Notes: generated from the letters alone by a model not told the origin. Numbered from the stretch's first letter, positions 45,320 through 55,160 are shown. The stretch: DNA of 64,000 nt from Chryseobacterium sp. 7 (GCF_003663845.1 NZ_RCCA01000001.1:3906001-3970000); one strand, 5' to 3'. Numbers and translations: made by a program.

Positions 45320-47144
45320 AGGATTTTTAGACGCCTTACAACCAGAACCCATACTATCTGTGAGCCAGTGGGCAGATCAAAACCGACTCTTAGACAGTAA
45401 AAGTTCAGCAATGCCAGGAAAATACAGAACTTCCATCACTCCGTTTCTCAAAGAGATTATGGATCATCTCGGGGAATATTCTCCTGTAGAGGAAGTTATT
45501 GTCATGAAGGGAGCACAGCTGGGCGTGACCGAGGCAGGACTCAATTGGATAGGCTACACCATTGATATCTCCCCCTGCCCTATGCTTTTTGTAGAACCCA
45601 CTAAAGAAGTGGTGGAACTGGTCAGCAAGACCAGAATACAGCCTATGCTCGAAAGCTCTCCCAGCTTGGCACACAAAGTAAAACCACCTAAGTCCAGAGA
45701 CAGCGGAAATACCCTCACAAAAAAAGAATTTCCGGGTGGAGTATTGAGATTAGCAGGAGCCAACAGCGCTGCAGGTCTCAGAAATATGCCCGTCAAAAGA
45801 CTCATGCTCGATGAGGTAGATGCTTATCCTGTGGATTTGGATACTGAAGGAAATCCCATTGACCTGGCAAAGAAAAGGACTTCCACATTTGCCAAAAGAA
45901 AAATCTTCATTTTATCCACTCCGGTAACAAAAGGCCTTAGTGTTATTGAGCCCCTGTTTGAGAGTACCGACCAGAGATATTTCTTTCTTCCTTGCCCTCA
46001 TTGCGGAACTTTGCAGCATTTGAAATGGGAAAATTTAAAATATCAATACAACAAAAGCGCAAAGGTCGCAAAAGAGGTTTATTACCAGTGTGAACACTGC
46101 CAGGAAGGTATTCAGGAATCTGAAAAAACAAAAATGCTGGAGAGTGGAGTTTGGATACCTACAAAGCCTGAGAATCAAAATAAAAAAAGAGTGGGCTACC
46201 ATATCAATTCCCTCTATTCCCCTTTAGGATGGAAAAGCTGGGAGGATTTAGCCATAGAATATGAAGAGGCCATGGGAGATGTCCCGAAAATGAAAACGTT
46301 TTACAACACCTCCTTAGGGCTGACCTATGAAGAAAGCGGAGATAAGCCCCAGTGGGAAGCATTGTATGACCGTAGAGAGGATTACCCGAGAGGAAAAATA
46401 CCCACTGATGAAATTGCTTTTTTAACAGCCGGGGTAGATATTCAGAAAGACCGTATCGAACTGGAAATAGTAGGCTGGTGCGAGGGGAAGGTTTCCTACT
46501 CCATTGATTATAGAGTGCTAATGGGGTTTGTGGCAGGTGATGGCAGCGCCCAGGTTTGGCAAAAACTCGATGCCCTGCTCAATGAAACATGGATAAGACC
46601 CGACGGCACACAGATGAGTATCAGAATGATGTGTGTGGACAGTGGAAACTGGTCCAGTGAAGTCTATGCTTTTTGCGGCCGTTATCCCCCTTCAAGAGTC
46701 GTCCCCATCAAAGGACGTGACAATCAGATTACCATTATTTCTGCTCCAAAAGCCGTGAATGTTACCAGAAAAAATAAACCCATCAATGGCGTTAAAGTAT
46801 GGCATGTCGGCGTTTCATTATTAAAATCGGAACTATACGGCTGGTTAAGAGTTAATCAGGGAGATCCAGGGTATTGCCATTTCCCAATGTATGATGAGGC
46901 CTACTTTAAAGGACTTACCTCTGAAGAACTTATTACAACCAAAAATAAAAATGGACACACGGTACAGAGGTGGGTGAAAAAGTTCACCCGAAATGAGCCC
47001 CTCGATATAAGGAACTACGCCAGGGCAGCGGCCCATATGGTCGGCATGGACTCCTTTTCACCCAAACATTGGGAACTCATGCGAAATAAAAGAACCGGAG
47101 CAGTTAAAAATAAAGTAAAGAAGAAATCAGATTTTTGGAATTAA
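45309..47144 (+). CDS. Terminase large subunit (phage lambda GpA family)
   Basis: 611 aa. Walker A-like KGAQLGVTE at 67-75, Walker B RLMLDEVDAY near 165, zinc-like pairs CPHCG and CEHC (near 226 and 255), and a C-terminal nuclease region with VDSGNW and VPIKGRD. Pumps and cuts concatemeric DNA into the prohead. Normal length for GpA. Translationally coupled to the Nu1-like gene. Confidence 0.93.
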   Translation: MLIKGFLDALQPEPILSVSQWADQNRLLDSKSSAMPGKYRTSITPFLKEIMDHLGEYSPVEEVIVMKGAQLGVTEAGLNWIGYTIDISPCPMLFVEPTKEVVELVSKTRIQPMLESSPSLAHKVKPPKSRDSGNTLTKKEFPGGVLRLAGANSAAGLRNMPVKRLMLDEVDAYPVDLDTEGNPIDLAKKRTSTFAKRKIFILSTPVTKGLSVIEPLFESTDQRYFFLPCPHCGTLQHLKWENLKYQYNKSAKVAKEVYYQCEHCQEGIQESEKTKMLESGVWIPTKPENQNKKRVGYHINSLYSPLGWKSWEDLAIEYEEAMGDVPKMKTFYNTSLGLTYEESGDKPQWEALYDRREDYPRGKIPTDEIAFLTAGVDIQKDRIELEIVGWCEGKVSYSIDYRVLMGFVAGDGSAQVWQKLDALLNETWIRPDGTQMSIRMMCVDSGNWSSEVYAFCGRYPPSRVVPIKGRDNQITIISAPKAVNVTRKNKPINGVKVWHVGVSLLKSELYGWLRVNQGDPGYCHFPMYDEAYFKGLTSEELITTKNKNGHTVQRWVKKFTRNEPLDIRNYARAAAHMVGMDSFSPKHWELMRNKRTGAVKNKVKKKSDFWN

Positions 47145-47145
47145 T

Positions 47146-47508
47146 ATGGAAAAACACATCACAATACGCATTCAAATGCCGTTAAGCCTTGCAGAAATGG
47201 CCATTCATGCTGCATGCATATACTATCAGACCACCCCTGAAGAATTATTTGGGAAAAGTCCTAATCATGAGCATTCAGAAAGAAAATCACTCGTCTATCA
47301 TTTGTTAAAAACAGAATGCAATATGACAGTCCCGGAAATTGCACGAATAGCAGGCACCAGCCGACAATATGTGAGCTATATGCTCGATCGTGTAGATATC
47401 CGCTCAAGATTGTATTTGTCAAATGCTTGCCACTACAAAAATATACACCATATTTTCACAACTTTACAGAAAGAACAAAAAAAATGGATGGACCAGAATT
47501 CACAATAG
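47146..47508 (+). CDS. Helix-turn-helix protein between terminase and gpW
   Basis: 120 aa. A C-terminal HTH (NMTVPEIARIAGTSRQYVSYMLDRV near 66-90) resembles DnaA-C-terminal or homeodomain-like HTH. Starts 1 nt after the terminase stop and overlaps the gpW-like gene by 25 nt. Role unknown. Packaging or late regulation is possible. Confidence 0.62.
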   Translation: MEKHITIRIQMPLSLAEMAIHAACIYYQTTPEELFGKSPNHEHSERKSLVYHLLKTECNMTVPEIARIAGTSRQYVSYMLDRVDIRSRLYLSNACHYKNIHHIFTTLQKEQKKWMDQNSQ

Positions 47509-47705
47509 AACAGTATTACGCCTTGAATAAGAGTATCGCACAGGGAACCTTAACTGTTACCTATGGTGATAAAACCGTTACCTACCGCAGCCTTGATGAG
47601 ATGCTCAGAATCAGAAATCTCATGGGCGCAGAATTGGGGCTTATTAAAAAAGACAATGGCCGAAAAGTAGGAGTCTTTAGTAAAAACTGGAAAAAATGTC
47701 CTTAG
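47484..47705 (+). CDS. Head-tail joining protein gpW-like
   Basis: 73 aa from the ATG at 47484. The frame is open further left, but the gpW size (68 aa in lambda) and gene order fix the start. Pattern FTIEQYYALNKSIAQGTLTVTY ... YRSLDEMLRIRNLMGAELG matches lambda gpW (helix, beta hairpin, helix). It fills the connector between portal and tail completion protein. Confidence 0.8.
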   Translation: MDGPEFTIEQYYALNKSIAQGTLTVTYGDKTVTYRSLDEMLRIRNLMGAELGLIKKDNGRKVGVFSKNWKKCP

Positions 47706-49152
47706 AATTAAATTTACTCGATAAAGTAGTTTCTTATTTAAGTCCGCAGTGGGGACTAAAAAGAATACAGCGGCGTAATGCAATGGATATACTTCAAAGA
47801 GGGTATGAAGGGGCACGAAAAGACCGCCGTACCAAAGGGTGGAATGTGAATGATTTTGAACAGGCCGCAAAAGTAGCCGAAATTAAAACCCTGAAAAACA
47901 GAAGCAGGGACCTCTACCGAAACAATCCCTATTCTTTCCGGGCTCATAATTCCATAGCTAACAATACGACCGGTACGGGCATTGTGCCGGCCATTAAAAA
48001 TGAGCTGCTAAAAAAAATCTGGAAGGAGTGGGCCCATCAGACCTCAGTGGATTTTGACGCCAATTGTAATTTTTACGGATTACAGAATCTATGCATGAGA
48101 ACACTCTCTATGCATGGTTCAGTACTCATCTTAAGAATTAAAACCAATAATAAAGAACATATTCCATTAGAACTCAAGGTGGTTTCCACTAAATTTTTAG
48201 ACCTCTCAAAAGATACCATAAAAACTTCCACCGGGTCATATATTTCCGGGGAATTGAGTTCGCCGCCAGCGGAAAAAGGAAAGGATACTGGATTTACGAT
48301 AAAGATCCGGAGCTGGAATATTCTAAAAGTACATTTTGGAAAGATCAGGATGTGATCCATCTTTTTTTTCAGGATGAACCCGGTCAGATCCATGGGGTTC
48401 CCTTTGGCTCTCCCTCCATGATGAGCTTAAGAGATTTTGACGATTATTCGGATGCGCAGCTGGTAAGACAAAAGATCGCCTCCTGCTTCTCCATATTCAT
48501 CACCAAGACAGATGCTGAAATGATCGGGGCAGACACCCAGGATTATGAAGAGTTTGACAGGGTGGAACCAGGGCTCATTCAGACCTTAGAGCCAGGCAAA
48601 TCGGTCACTTTTGCTTCCCCTCCTCCCGCAGACGGGTATGGCGAATATTCCAAAAACGTCCTTACAGGTATTTCAGCAGGCTACGGCATAAGCTATGAAG
48701 CCATGACAGGAGATTTAAGCCATGTCAATTACTCCAGCGGACGCATGGGGTGGTTAGAATACCAAAGAATGATTGAGACATGGCAGAATTTTATTCTCAT
48801 CCCTAAATTATGCGCGAAAGTATGGCTTTGGTTTGTAGAGGCAGGAAATTTATTAGGCATTCTTCCCAAAGACACGCCTAAAACAGTGGAATGGACCGCC
48901 CCGGGTAGAATGATGATTGACCCTGTAAAAGAAGTGAACGGACTTTTAGCACAGGTAAGAGCCGGATTTATGAGCTGGCAGGAAGCCGTAAGACTTTTAG
49001 GCTATGCCCCGGAAGAAATTCTGGAAGAGATGAAAATTTCTAAAGAATTATTTGACAAGGCAGGCCTTCACCCAAAATCAGATCCCCGATATGATGCGGT
49101 AAATCTAAAAAATCAGAGTAATGATACAGGTAACAATAGCACACAGCAGTAA
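47696..49152 (+). pseudogene. Portal protein (lambda gpB-like), split by a one-base frameshift
   Basis: Reading from 47696 gives 182 codons of portal N-terminus (ARKDRRTKGWNV; NNPYSFRAHNSIANN; FYGLQNLCMRTLSMHGSVL), then out-of-frame sequence to a stop at 48355. The other frame continues without a gap as GIEFAASGKRKGYWIYDKD, FPLGSPSMMSL-type and VEWTAPGRMMIDPVKEV to 49152. The junction is a GGGG run at 48248-48251; with five G the gene reads YISGGIEF, as in lambda-like portals. A portal is essential, so this is either a disabling mutation or a base-call error. The 48,352 ATG is not a real start. Confidence 0.85.
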
Positions 49153-49798
49153 TGGCTTAGCTCTTTTGCAGAGACAATTAGAGGACAGAAATCTTAAGAA
49201 AGCCAGCACAAGGGCCCTAAATAAAGCAATTGCAACAGGCAACACCCTTTACAGGCGAATGATTTCTGAATATTATAACATCAAACCTATTGATATCAGA
49301 AATTCTATTGTGCTGAAAAAAGCAACCTATTCACAGAATGAGGCCTCTATCTCAGGGAATTTCAAACCCCTGAGCTTATCCAGGTTTAATCCGCAGTTTG
49401 TTAATGGCCGAAGTGTTATTTCTATTCGCTCGGTGAGAAATAAAGAAACAGGAAGAAGAACTTTACAGCAAACAGCCCGAAATGCAAGGAAAAACGAGCA
49501 AGCCGGTGGAGGCGTTTCTATTGAGATCAAAAAAGGAAGCAGAAAAGTCATCCCTTATGCTTTCTTAACGAAATCACAGGCCAATACCGGGGTTGAAAAG
49601 CAGATTTTTGCCAGAGGAAAATACGCCGGAGGAAAATTCCAGAAAGCAAAAGAAAGATTCCCCATTACAGCCATGAAAACCACTTCTGTTTTCGGGATTT
49701 TGACTCATGACCCTATTCAAAGAAAAATAGAAACAGAATCTAAAGAAACCCTGCAAAGAGAGTTTGAAAGACAAATTTATTTATTAACAAGAAGATAA
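49121..49798 (+). CDS. Minor tail protein Z-like (lambda gpZ family)
   Basis: 225 aa. Basic, alpha/beta (KASTRALNKAIATGNTLYRRMISEYYNIKPIDIRNSI; FKPLSLSRFNP; VIPYAFLTKSQANTGVEKQIFARG), as in the prophage minor tail protein Z family, which completes the head-proximal tail end. It overlaps the portal stop by 32 nt. A short ACACT/AGTGT hairpin with T-run follows at about 49,832-49,853. Confidence 0.72.
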   Translation: MIQVTIAHSSNGLALLQRQLEDRNLKKASTRALNKAIATGNTLYRRMISEYYNIKPIDIRNSIVLKKATYSQNEASISGNFKPLSLSRFNPQFVNGRSVISIRSVRNKETGRRTLQQTARNARKNEQAGGGVSIEIKKGSRKVIPYAFLTKSQANTGVEKQIFARGKYAGGKFQKAKERFPITAMKTTSVFGILTHDPIQRKIETESKETLQREFERQIYLLTRR

Positions 49799-49852
49799 CA
49801 TCCTGAAACGGCACTGCTCAAAAGGAAATCAGACACTCTCTTAAGTGTTTTT

Positions 49853-49868
49853 TGTCAAATATTTAGCA
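49853..49868 (+). promoter_or_regulatory. Palindromic site upstream of the capsid gene
   Basis: TGTCAAATATTTAGCA, an imperfect palindrome 35 nt before the capsid ATG. The same 16-mer with one change (TGTCAAATATTTGGCA) lies 49 nt before the tail chaperone ATG (58,772). Downstream both have GTATTATGAA at the start codon. Likely a shared operator or late-promoter element (inference). Confidence 0.5.
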
Positions 49869-49903
49869 AAGATACTATGGAATCCAATCCTTTGCTTTGT
49901 ATT

Positions 49904-51823
49904 ATGAAAAAGGCAAAAGTTTCCTTATCCTACGTCAGGGCTTCAATACCCGAGAACAGCTTTAATGAAAAGAACAACACCATTGAGGTGGTTTTCGCTA
50001 CAGAAACTCCAGTAAAAAGATATGACTGGAATGAAGGATGCTATTTCAATGAAGTTCTCGAGATTTCCAAAGATGCCATCAATTTTGAAAGACTCAATAG
50101 AGGCCTTTCTGTTTTGAACTCCCATCAATCCTATGGACTGGAAAATATTCTGGGCGTGGTAGAGTCAGCCTGGATCGATGAAAACACCAAAGAAGCCAAA
50201 GCCATTATCAGACTTTCCAGCACGGAAAAAGATGCAGATATCATTTCTAAAATCAAACAGGGCATCATCCGTCATATGAGCGTTGGCTACAAGGTAGATC
50301 AGTACACCGTTAAAAAAAATGGCAAAGAAATTCCCGAGTACAGGGCCACACGCTGGACTCCCAATGAATTATCACTGGTACCCGTTCCGGCAGACTTTAA
50401 TTCCGGAATACGATCTCAGCAAAAAGAAGAACATTTTAATTTAATTACGATAATGGACCAAGATAATATCCCGGCGGATGAAGTCCCAACACCGCCAAAA
50501 GTTCAGAATACACCCACACCTGAACCCAAAGTAAATGAATCAGAGGTAAGAGCAGAGGCTGTTGCCCAGGAAAGACAAAGAGCAATGGATATTTCAGAGG
50601 TCTGCCAGCGGGCAGGCTTAGAAACATCCTTCGCAGATTCACTCATCAAAAACGGCACCTCATTACATGATGCCAGAGCACTGATCATCGATGAAGTAGC
50701 CAAAAGAGCCAATCCGGCGCCCGTAGCAACTCCCCCGCCAGCAGAAGTGACGCAAGATGAATCCGAGAAAAAAAGAATCTCGATGGTAGAGGGAATTGTT
50801 GCAAGAGCGATTCCCGGATCTATAGACCTTAACGGAAACGAAAAAGCGCTACAGTTCAGAAACATGAGACTTCTCGATATAGCCAAAGACCGATTAACAG
50901 CAGCGGGTGAAAACTTCTCGATGTTAAGTGAACAGGAAGTGGTAAAAAGAGCATGGGCTACCACAGACTTCCCCACCCTCTTATCCCTGGCCTTTGACAG
51001 ATCCCTCAGAAGATTCTATGAAGGCTACGCCGATGAGTGGAGATTCATCGCAAGGCAGGAAAACGCTACCGATTTCAGAGAAAAAACAGGTATCAAAGTC
51101 GATGGTGCCGTGTCTTTTGATGAAATTCCCGAAGGAGGAGAATACAAAGAAAGCAATATTCTACAGGCAGAAGAAGCAAAGATTAAGCTTAAAAAATTCG
51201 GAAGAAAATACAGCATCAGCGATATTGCTATTATCAATGATGATTTGAGTGTCTTCAGCAGACTGCCACAAATTATGGCACTCGGAGCCCAGCAATTCCA
51301 AAGTGATCTGGTTTGGTCCAATATCACCGATAACAAAAATGCACCGGACGGAAAGGCTTTATTTCATGCTGACCATAAAAATTACGATGCCACAGGAGCC
51401 GCTCTCACCACCGATGCATTAAGCATCGCAAGAACCGCCATGAGAAGGCAAAAATCCCCCGCAGGATTAAAGTTAGGCATTAAACCCCAGTATCTGTTAG
51501 TACCCCCGGAATTACAGACCACCGCAGAAAGACTCGTATCAGCAGTACTAGCTACCGAAACCGGAAATGTTAACGTTTTCGCAGGACAGCTGAGGGTCAT
51601 GGTAAGCGATCAGCTCGAAGATCCCAAAGCATGGTACCTCCTGGCAGATCCTTCAGCCATTTCAGCAGACGGCATCGTGTACGCTTACCTCAATGGTCAG
51701 GGTGGACTTAAAACAGAATCAAGAGTCAACTGGGATACCGATGCCCTGGAAGTAAAAGGATCCATGGCTTTTGCCACCGCCGTATGGGGATGGGAAGGAT
51801 GGTATAAAAACAAAGGAAAATAA
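49904..51823 (+). CDS. Prohead protease / major capsid protein fusion
   Basis: 639 aa from the ATG at 49904. The frame also allows 49877, but the match of the leader with that of the chaperone gene favours the inner ATG. The N-terminal HK97-type (S78) protease has His in LNSHQSYGL and Ser in RHMSVGYK. A linker of Pro- and Glu-rich coiled region follows (about residues 185-300). A C-terminal capsid domain of the Mu gpT-like type completes it (DFPTLLSLAFDRSL; YSISDIAIINDDL; LVPPELQTTAERLVSAV; VWGWEGWY). Scaffold, protease and shell appear in one chain. Known in some Mu- and lambda-like phages. Confidence 0.82.
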   Translation: MKKAKVSLSYVRASIPENSFNEKNNTIEVVFATETPVKRYDWNEGCYFNEVLEISKDAINFERLNRGLSVLNSHQSYGLENILGVVESAWIDENTKEAKAIIRLSSTEKDADIISKIKQGIIRHMSVGYKVDQYTVKKNGKEIPEYRATRWTPNELSLVPVPADFNSGIRSQQKEEHFNLITIMDQDNIPADEVPTPPKVQNTPTPEPKVNESEVRAEAVAQERQRAMDISEVCQRAGLETSFADSLIKNGTSLHDARALIIDEVAKRANPAPVATPPPAEVTQDESEKKRISMVEGIVARAIPGSIDLNGNEKALQFRNMRLLDIAKDRLTAAGENFSMLSEQEVVKRAWATTDFPTLLSLAFDRSLRRFYEGYADEWRFIARQENATDFREKTGIKVDGAVSFDEIPEGGEYKESNILQAEEAKIKLKKFGRKYSISDIAIINDDLSVFSRLPQIMALGAQQFQSDLVWSNITDNKNAPDGKALFHADHKNYDATGAALTTDALSIARTAMRRQKSPAGLKLGIKPQYLLVPPELQTTAERLVSAVLATETGNVNVFAGQLRVMVSDQLEDPKAWYLLADPSAISADGIVYAYLNGQGGLKTESRVNWDTDALEVKGSMAFATAVWGWEGWYKNKGK

Positions 51824-51850
51824 TTTTTTTTCTAAAAATTACAATTAAAC

Positions 51851-52171
51851 ATGAAAAATTATATCGAAAAAGGAGAGTTTCTCCACACTGTTTTAGAAGA
51901 TACTGTAAAAGGAGGTGATCTGGTCATCAAAGAAGACACCATAGGGGTAGCCGTTTCAGATGGGAACGGAGTGGATTTATGCGCTGTAGCCGTTGAGGGC
52001 GTCTTTGAACTTCCTAAAGCTACAGCGGTCGCTTTGAACCAGGGGAAAAAAGCATATTTTATTTCTGCTGACAAAACCGTTACCGGCGTGGCTTCAGGCA
52101 ATACACTCATCGGCTACGTTTGGGAAACGGCCGATGCCACTAACCCTGTAGTAAGAGTGAAAATTGGATAA
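51851..52171 (+). CDS. Capsid decoration protein, DUF2190 type
   Basis: 106 aa, beta-rich (GDLVIKEDTIGVAVSDGNGVDLCAVAVEGVFELPKA), fitting DUF2190 proteins that sit on the capsid outside. Directly behind the capsid gene, 27 nt away. Its stop overlaps the next start. Confidence 0.75.
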   Translation: MKNYIEKGEFLHTVLEDTVKGGDLVIKEDTIGVAVSDGNGVDLCAVAVEGVFELPKATAVALNQGKKAYFISADKTVTGVASGNTLIGYVWETADATNPVVRVKIG

Positions 52172-52496
52172 TGTATTCGACACCTTCAAGGCTCTGACAT
52201 TCGATGTCATAGCAACGACGATGGGATATGATGCCCAGTGCAGAGGAATCACAGCAAGAGTACTTTTCAACCATCCCAGTGAAAATGAAAAGCTCTCCGA
52301 ACATAACTATGATTATGACCGTCCTACTTTAGAATTTAAAGTGAATGACTGGGAAGGAATCCGGGAAGCGATTGAGCGAAAAGAAGATGTTCTGATCACC
52401 CTCAGAGGAAAAGAATATTACGCTATGAAAATCATAGGCGATGATCGTATCGCCCACGATGGAGACACCTATAAAGTATTACTGGAAGAAGCATAA
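52164..52496 (+). CDS. Head-tail joining protein (lambda gpFII-like)
   Basis: 110 aa, starting with TTG inside the previous gene's end (LDNVFDTFKAL). Compare lambda gpFII, whose N-terminus is FDNLFDAAI. The region WEGIREAIERKEDVLITLRGKEYY and the place between decoration protein and tail terminator support gpFII. The next ATG in frame (52221) would lose the N-terminus. Confidence 0.68.
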   Translation: MDNVFDTFKALTFDVIATTMGYDAQCRGITARVLFNHPSENEKLSEHNYDYDRPTLEFKVNDWEGIREAIERKEDVLITLRGKEYYAMKIIGDDRIAHDGDTYKVLLEEA

Positions 52497-52969
52497 TGAA
52501 TTACCAGGCAGTAGAATCAGAAATCGTCCATCAGATGCAGGCCAATACTGATTTATCTGCAATAGCAGATATTACAGTACTTCCGGAAGATATCGCCCAA
52601 TACAAAATACCGGTTGTGAATGGTTTAGTGACCGTTGTTTTTATGAGTGAAACCTTTGATAAAAATCAAAGTATCGGCCCCATATCACAGCACAGCACCG
52701 CTACCTTTACCATCAGCATTCAATCCAGAAGATTAAGAGGTCCAAAAGGAGTGTACGTCATTTCAGAACTCATCAAGCAGTCCTTGATGGGGTTTACCCC
52801 TACAGATTGCGGAGCGGTTTCTTTAGGGGATTTTGCTTATGTAAACTACCAGAATGATGTCTGGGAATATTCCCTGTCGGTTGCATGCAGATCACTCAGA
52901 ACACAAATCCTCCCCCACTCTGTTGATCCTCCGCTAACGGATCAACCGGTATATGATCAACCCCAATAA
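52496..52969 (+). CDS. Tail completion protein, Gp37-like
   Basis: 157 aa. Alpha/beta (IVHQMQANTDLSAIADITVLPEDI; FTISIQSRRLRGPKGVYVISELIKQSLMG), resembling the Mu-like Gp37 / DUF1834 family that caps the tail and joins it to the head. Overlaps the FII-like stop by one base (ATG within TAATG). Confidence 0.7.
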   Translation: MNYQAVESEIVHQMQANTDLSAIADITVLPEDIAQYKIPVVNGLVTVVFMSETFDKNQSIGPISQHSTATFTISIQSRRLRGPKGVYVISELIKQSLMGFTPTDCGAVSLGDFAYVNYQNDVWEYSLSVACRSLRTQILPHSVDPPLTDQPVYDQPQ

Positions 52970-52975
52970 TGACAT

Positions 52976-53137
52976 ATGAAAAAGTACATCTATAAAGGTC
53001 TTGTTAAAACGACACTTGGCGGCTATATTGTTGTTCCAGGCTCAGTCATTGAGCTCCCAGAAAAAGACGAAAGAGTAAAAAGTCTCTTGGCACAGGGACT
53101 TTTAGAATTAGTAGAAACCAAAAAACAAACAAAATAA
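52976..53137 (+). CDS. Small DUF2635-like tail protein
   Basis: 53 aa (MKKYIYKGLVKTTLGGYIVV ... RVKSLLAQGLLELVE). In Mu-like phages a protein of this size (gp38/DUF2635 type) lies directly before the sheath gene, exactly as here. Its stop is 1 nt before the sheath ATG. Family call rests on size and place more than residues. Confidence 0.6.
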   Translation: MKKYIYKGLVKTTLGGYIVVPGSVIELPEKDERVKSLLAQGLLELVETKKQTK

Positions 53138-53138
53138 T

Positions 53139-54554
53139 ATGGCAGCAAATTATCTGCACGGGGTAGAAACACTCGAACTGAAACAGGGCACCAGAACCAT
53201 ACAGGTGGTCAAATCGGCCGTAATAGGTCTGGTGGGTACTGCCCCTTCGGGTGAAAAAAACACCCCTATTCTGGTGAATTCAGAGAAAGATGCCGCGCAA
53301 TTTGGAAGTACAATATCCGGATTTTCTATTCCCACGGCTTTAGAGGCTATTTTCAACCAGGGAGCCGGAACAGTCATCGTGGTCAATGTTTTTGATCAGA
53401 CCAGGCATACCACACCGGTAACCGATGAGTCGTTGAAAGTAGAAGACAGAGCCCTGAAATTAACCTACCCTCCCCTGGATACGGTCATCATAAAAGATGC
53501 TGACGGAAACCCCGCAGACTATGTGCGGGATATCGATTACAGCATCGATCCTTTTGGAAACTTCAAGGCATTGACTCCCCGTATTGCAGATGGAATATTT
53601 ATCAAATTTTCCTACAAAAGACTCGATGAAACTAAAATTACGGCCGGCGATATCATCGGGGAGATCAACCCCGCAACAGACCAGAGAACCGGACTCAAAT
53701 GCCTGGAACTTGCTTACAATCTTTTCGGGTTTTCTCCAAAAATTATCATTACCCCTACCTTTTCAGACGACAGTGCCGTGGCTGCTGAACTGATTTCCAC
53801 CGCTGAAAAAATGCGTGCCATCTGCTATCTGGATGCCCCCTATGCCACGACCGTGCAACAAGCCATTGAAGGCAGAGGACCAGGGGGAACCATCAACTTT
53901 AACACCTCCAGTAGTAGAGCACAGCTCCTGTATCCCATGCTCAAAACCTATAACGTACAAGCCAATTCAGAGGAATTATTTCCTTATTCAGCCTTCCTGG
54001 CAGGGGTGAGAGCTAAAGTGGATCATCAAGAAGGCTATTGGGTCTCGGAGTCCAACCATGAAATTAAAGGAATTACAGGAATTGAAAGAGAGATCAGTGC
54101 CGGTATCTCCAATAGCAACAGCGATGCCAATCTTTTGAATGAAAAAGGAATTACTACCGTATTTAATTCCTATGGCATCGGGTACAGAACATGGGGAAAC
54201 AGAAGCGCAGCATTTCCTACAGGTACAAGTCCTGATAACTTTATCGCCGTAAGGAGAACAGCCGATGTCATTAATGAAAGTATTGAACAGGCATGCCTGC
54301 AATTTGTAGACCAGCCCATCACTCAGGGATGGATTGACTCCGTCAGGGAAACCGTGAACGCCTTCTTAAGAACACTACAGGGACGAGGAGCCATCATAGA
54401 CGGGGTATGTAAATATTTGCAAGAAGATAATCCCCCAACACAGCTGGCGCAGGGACATGTTACATTCTATGTGGACTTTATGCCGCCTACTCCGGCCGAG
54501 AGAATTTCTTTTACTTCCCTGATCAACATTAATTATCTAAGCTCTTTAAAATAA
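53139..54554 (+). CDS. Contractile tail sheath protein
   Basis: 471 aa. Typical N-terminus (HGVETLELKQGTRTIQVVKSAVIGLVGTAPSG), central insertion domain, and a conserved C-terminal region (RGAIIDGVCKYLQEDNPP; HVTFYVDFMPPTPAERISFT). Forms the outer contractile cylinder, so this is a myovirus tail. Starts 1 nt after the previous stop and ends 6 nt before the tube gene. Confidence 0.93.
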   Translation: MAANYLHGVETLELKQGTRTIQVVKSAVIGLVGTAPSGEKNTPILVNSEKDAAQFGSTISGFSIPTALEAIFNQGAGTVIVVNVFDQTRHTTPVTDESLKVEDRALKLTYPPLDTVIIKDADGNPADYVRDIDYSIDPFGNFKALTPRIADGIFIKFSYKRLDETKITAGDIIGEINPATDQRTGLKCLELAYNLFGFSPKIIITPTFSDDSAVAAELISTAEKMRAICYLDAPYATTVQQAIEGRGPGGTINFNTSSSRAQLLYPMLKTYNVQANSEELFPYSAFLAGVRAKVDHQEGYWVSESNHEIKGITGIEREISAGISNSNSDANLLNEKGITTVFNSYGIGYRTWGNRSAAFPTGTSPDNFIAVRRTADVINESIEQACLQFVDQPITQGWIDSVRETVNAFLRTLQGRGAIIDGVCKYLQEDNPPTQLAQGHVTFYVDFMPPTPAERISFTSLININYLSSLK

Positions 54555-54560
54555 TATAAA

Positions 54561-55085
54561 ATGGCTCAAAAAATCAAAATCGGAAGACTCACCAACGCCA
54601 ATATATATGTGGATGGAGGGAGCCTTTTGGGGCGTGTTGAAGAATTTCAATGCCCGACCCTTACTTTCAAGCAGTCTGAACATAAAGCCCTGGGAATGAA
54701 TGGTACCATAGAATACTATTCCGGCATCGATAAAATGGAAGGCTCCATGAAATGGACCTCTTATTATCCTGAATTTTTAAAGAAAATGGCCAATCCATTT
54801 AAGGCCGTAAGAATTCAGGTAAGGGGAAGTTTGGAAGAATACCAGGGCGGAGAAAGAATAGCACAGACTCCTGCTGTTGTTTTCCTTACCATTCAACCAA
54901 AGAATTTTCCCCTCGGAAATTTCCAGCAGCATGATAATGTCGAACTTTCCACAAACTATGGATGTACCTATGTCAGACTGGAAATTGGAGGAGAAGTCAT
55001 TACGGAAGTAGATGTAGAAGCCAATATCTTTAAAGTCGATGGAGAAGATCTGTTAGCAGCGTATAGACAAAATCTGGGAATTTAA
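54561..55085 (+). CDS. Tail tube protein (P2 FII-like)
   Basis: 174 aa, beta-rich (NANIYVDGGSLLGRVEEFQCPTLTFK; GTIEYYSGIDKMEGSMKWT; VEANIFKVDGEDLLAAYRQNLGI), which fits P2-type tail tube subunits. Forms the inner tube under the sheath. The next tail gene in the plan is 3.7 kb away because of the inserted cargo. Confidence 0.9.
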   Translation: MAQKIKIGRLTNANIYVDGGSLLGRVEEFQCPTLTFKQSEHKALGMNGTIEYYSGIDKMEGSMKWTSYYPEFLKKMANPFKAVRIQVRGSLEEYQGGERIAQTPAVVFLTIQPKNFPLGNFQQHDNVELSTNYGCTYVRLEIGGEVITEVDVEANIFKVDGEDLLAAYRQNLGI

Positions 55086-55160
55086 TCCTTTTTTTATCGC
55101 GTAATAATAAAATTAAACACACAAAACCCACTAAAATTACGATTCAGTCCGTTAAAAACA

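Noticed and set aside
48352..49152. Separate gene beginning at 48352
   Set aside because: It is the downstream part of the portal; homology-like sequence continues upstream of that ATG in the same frame.
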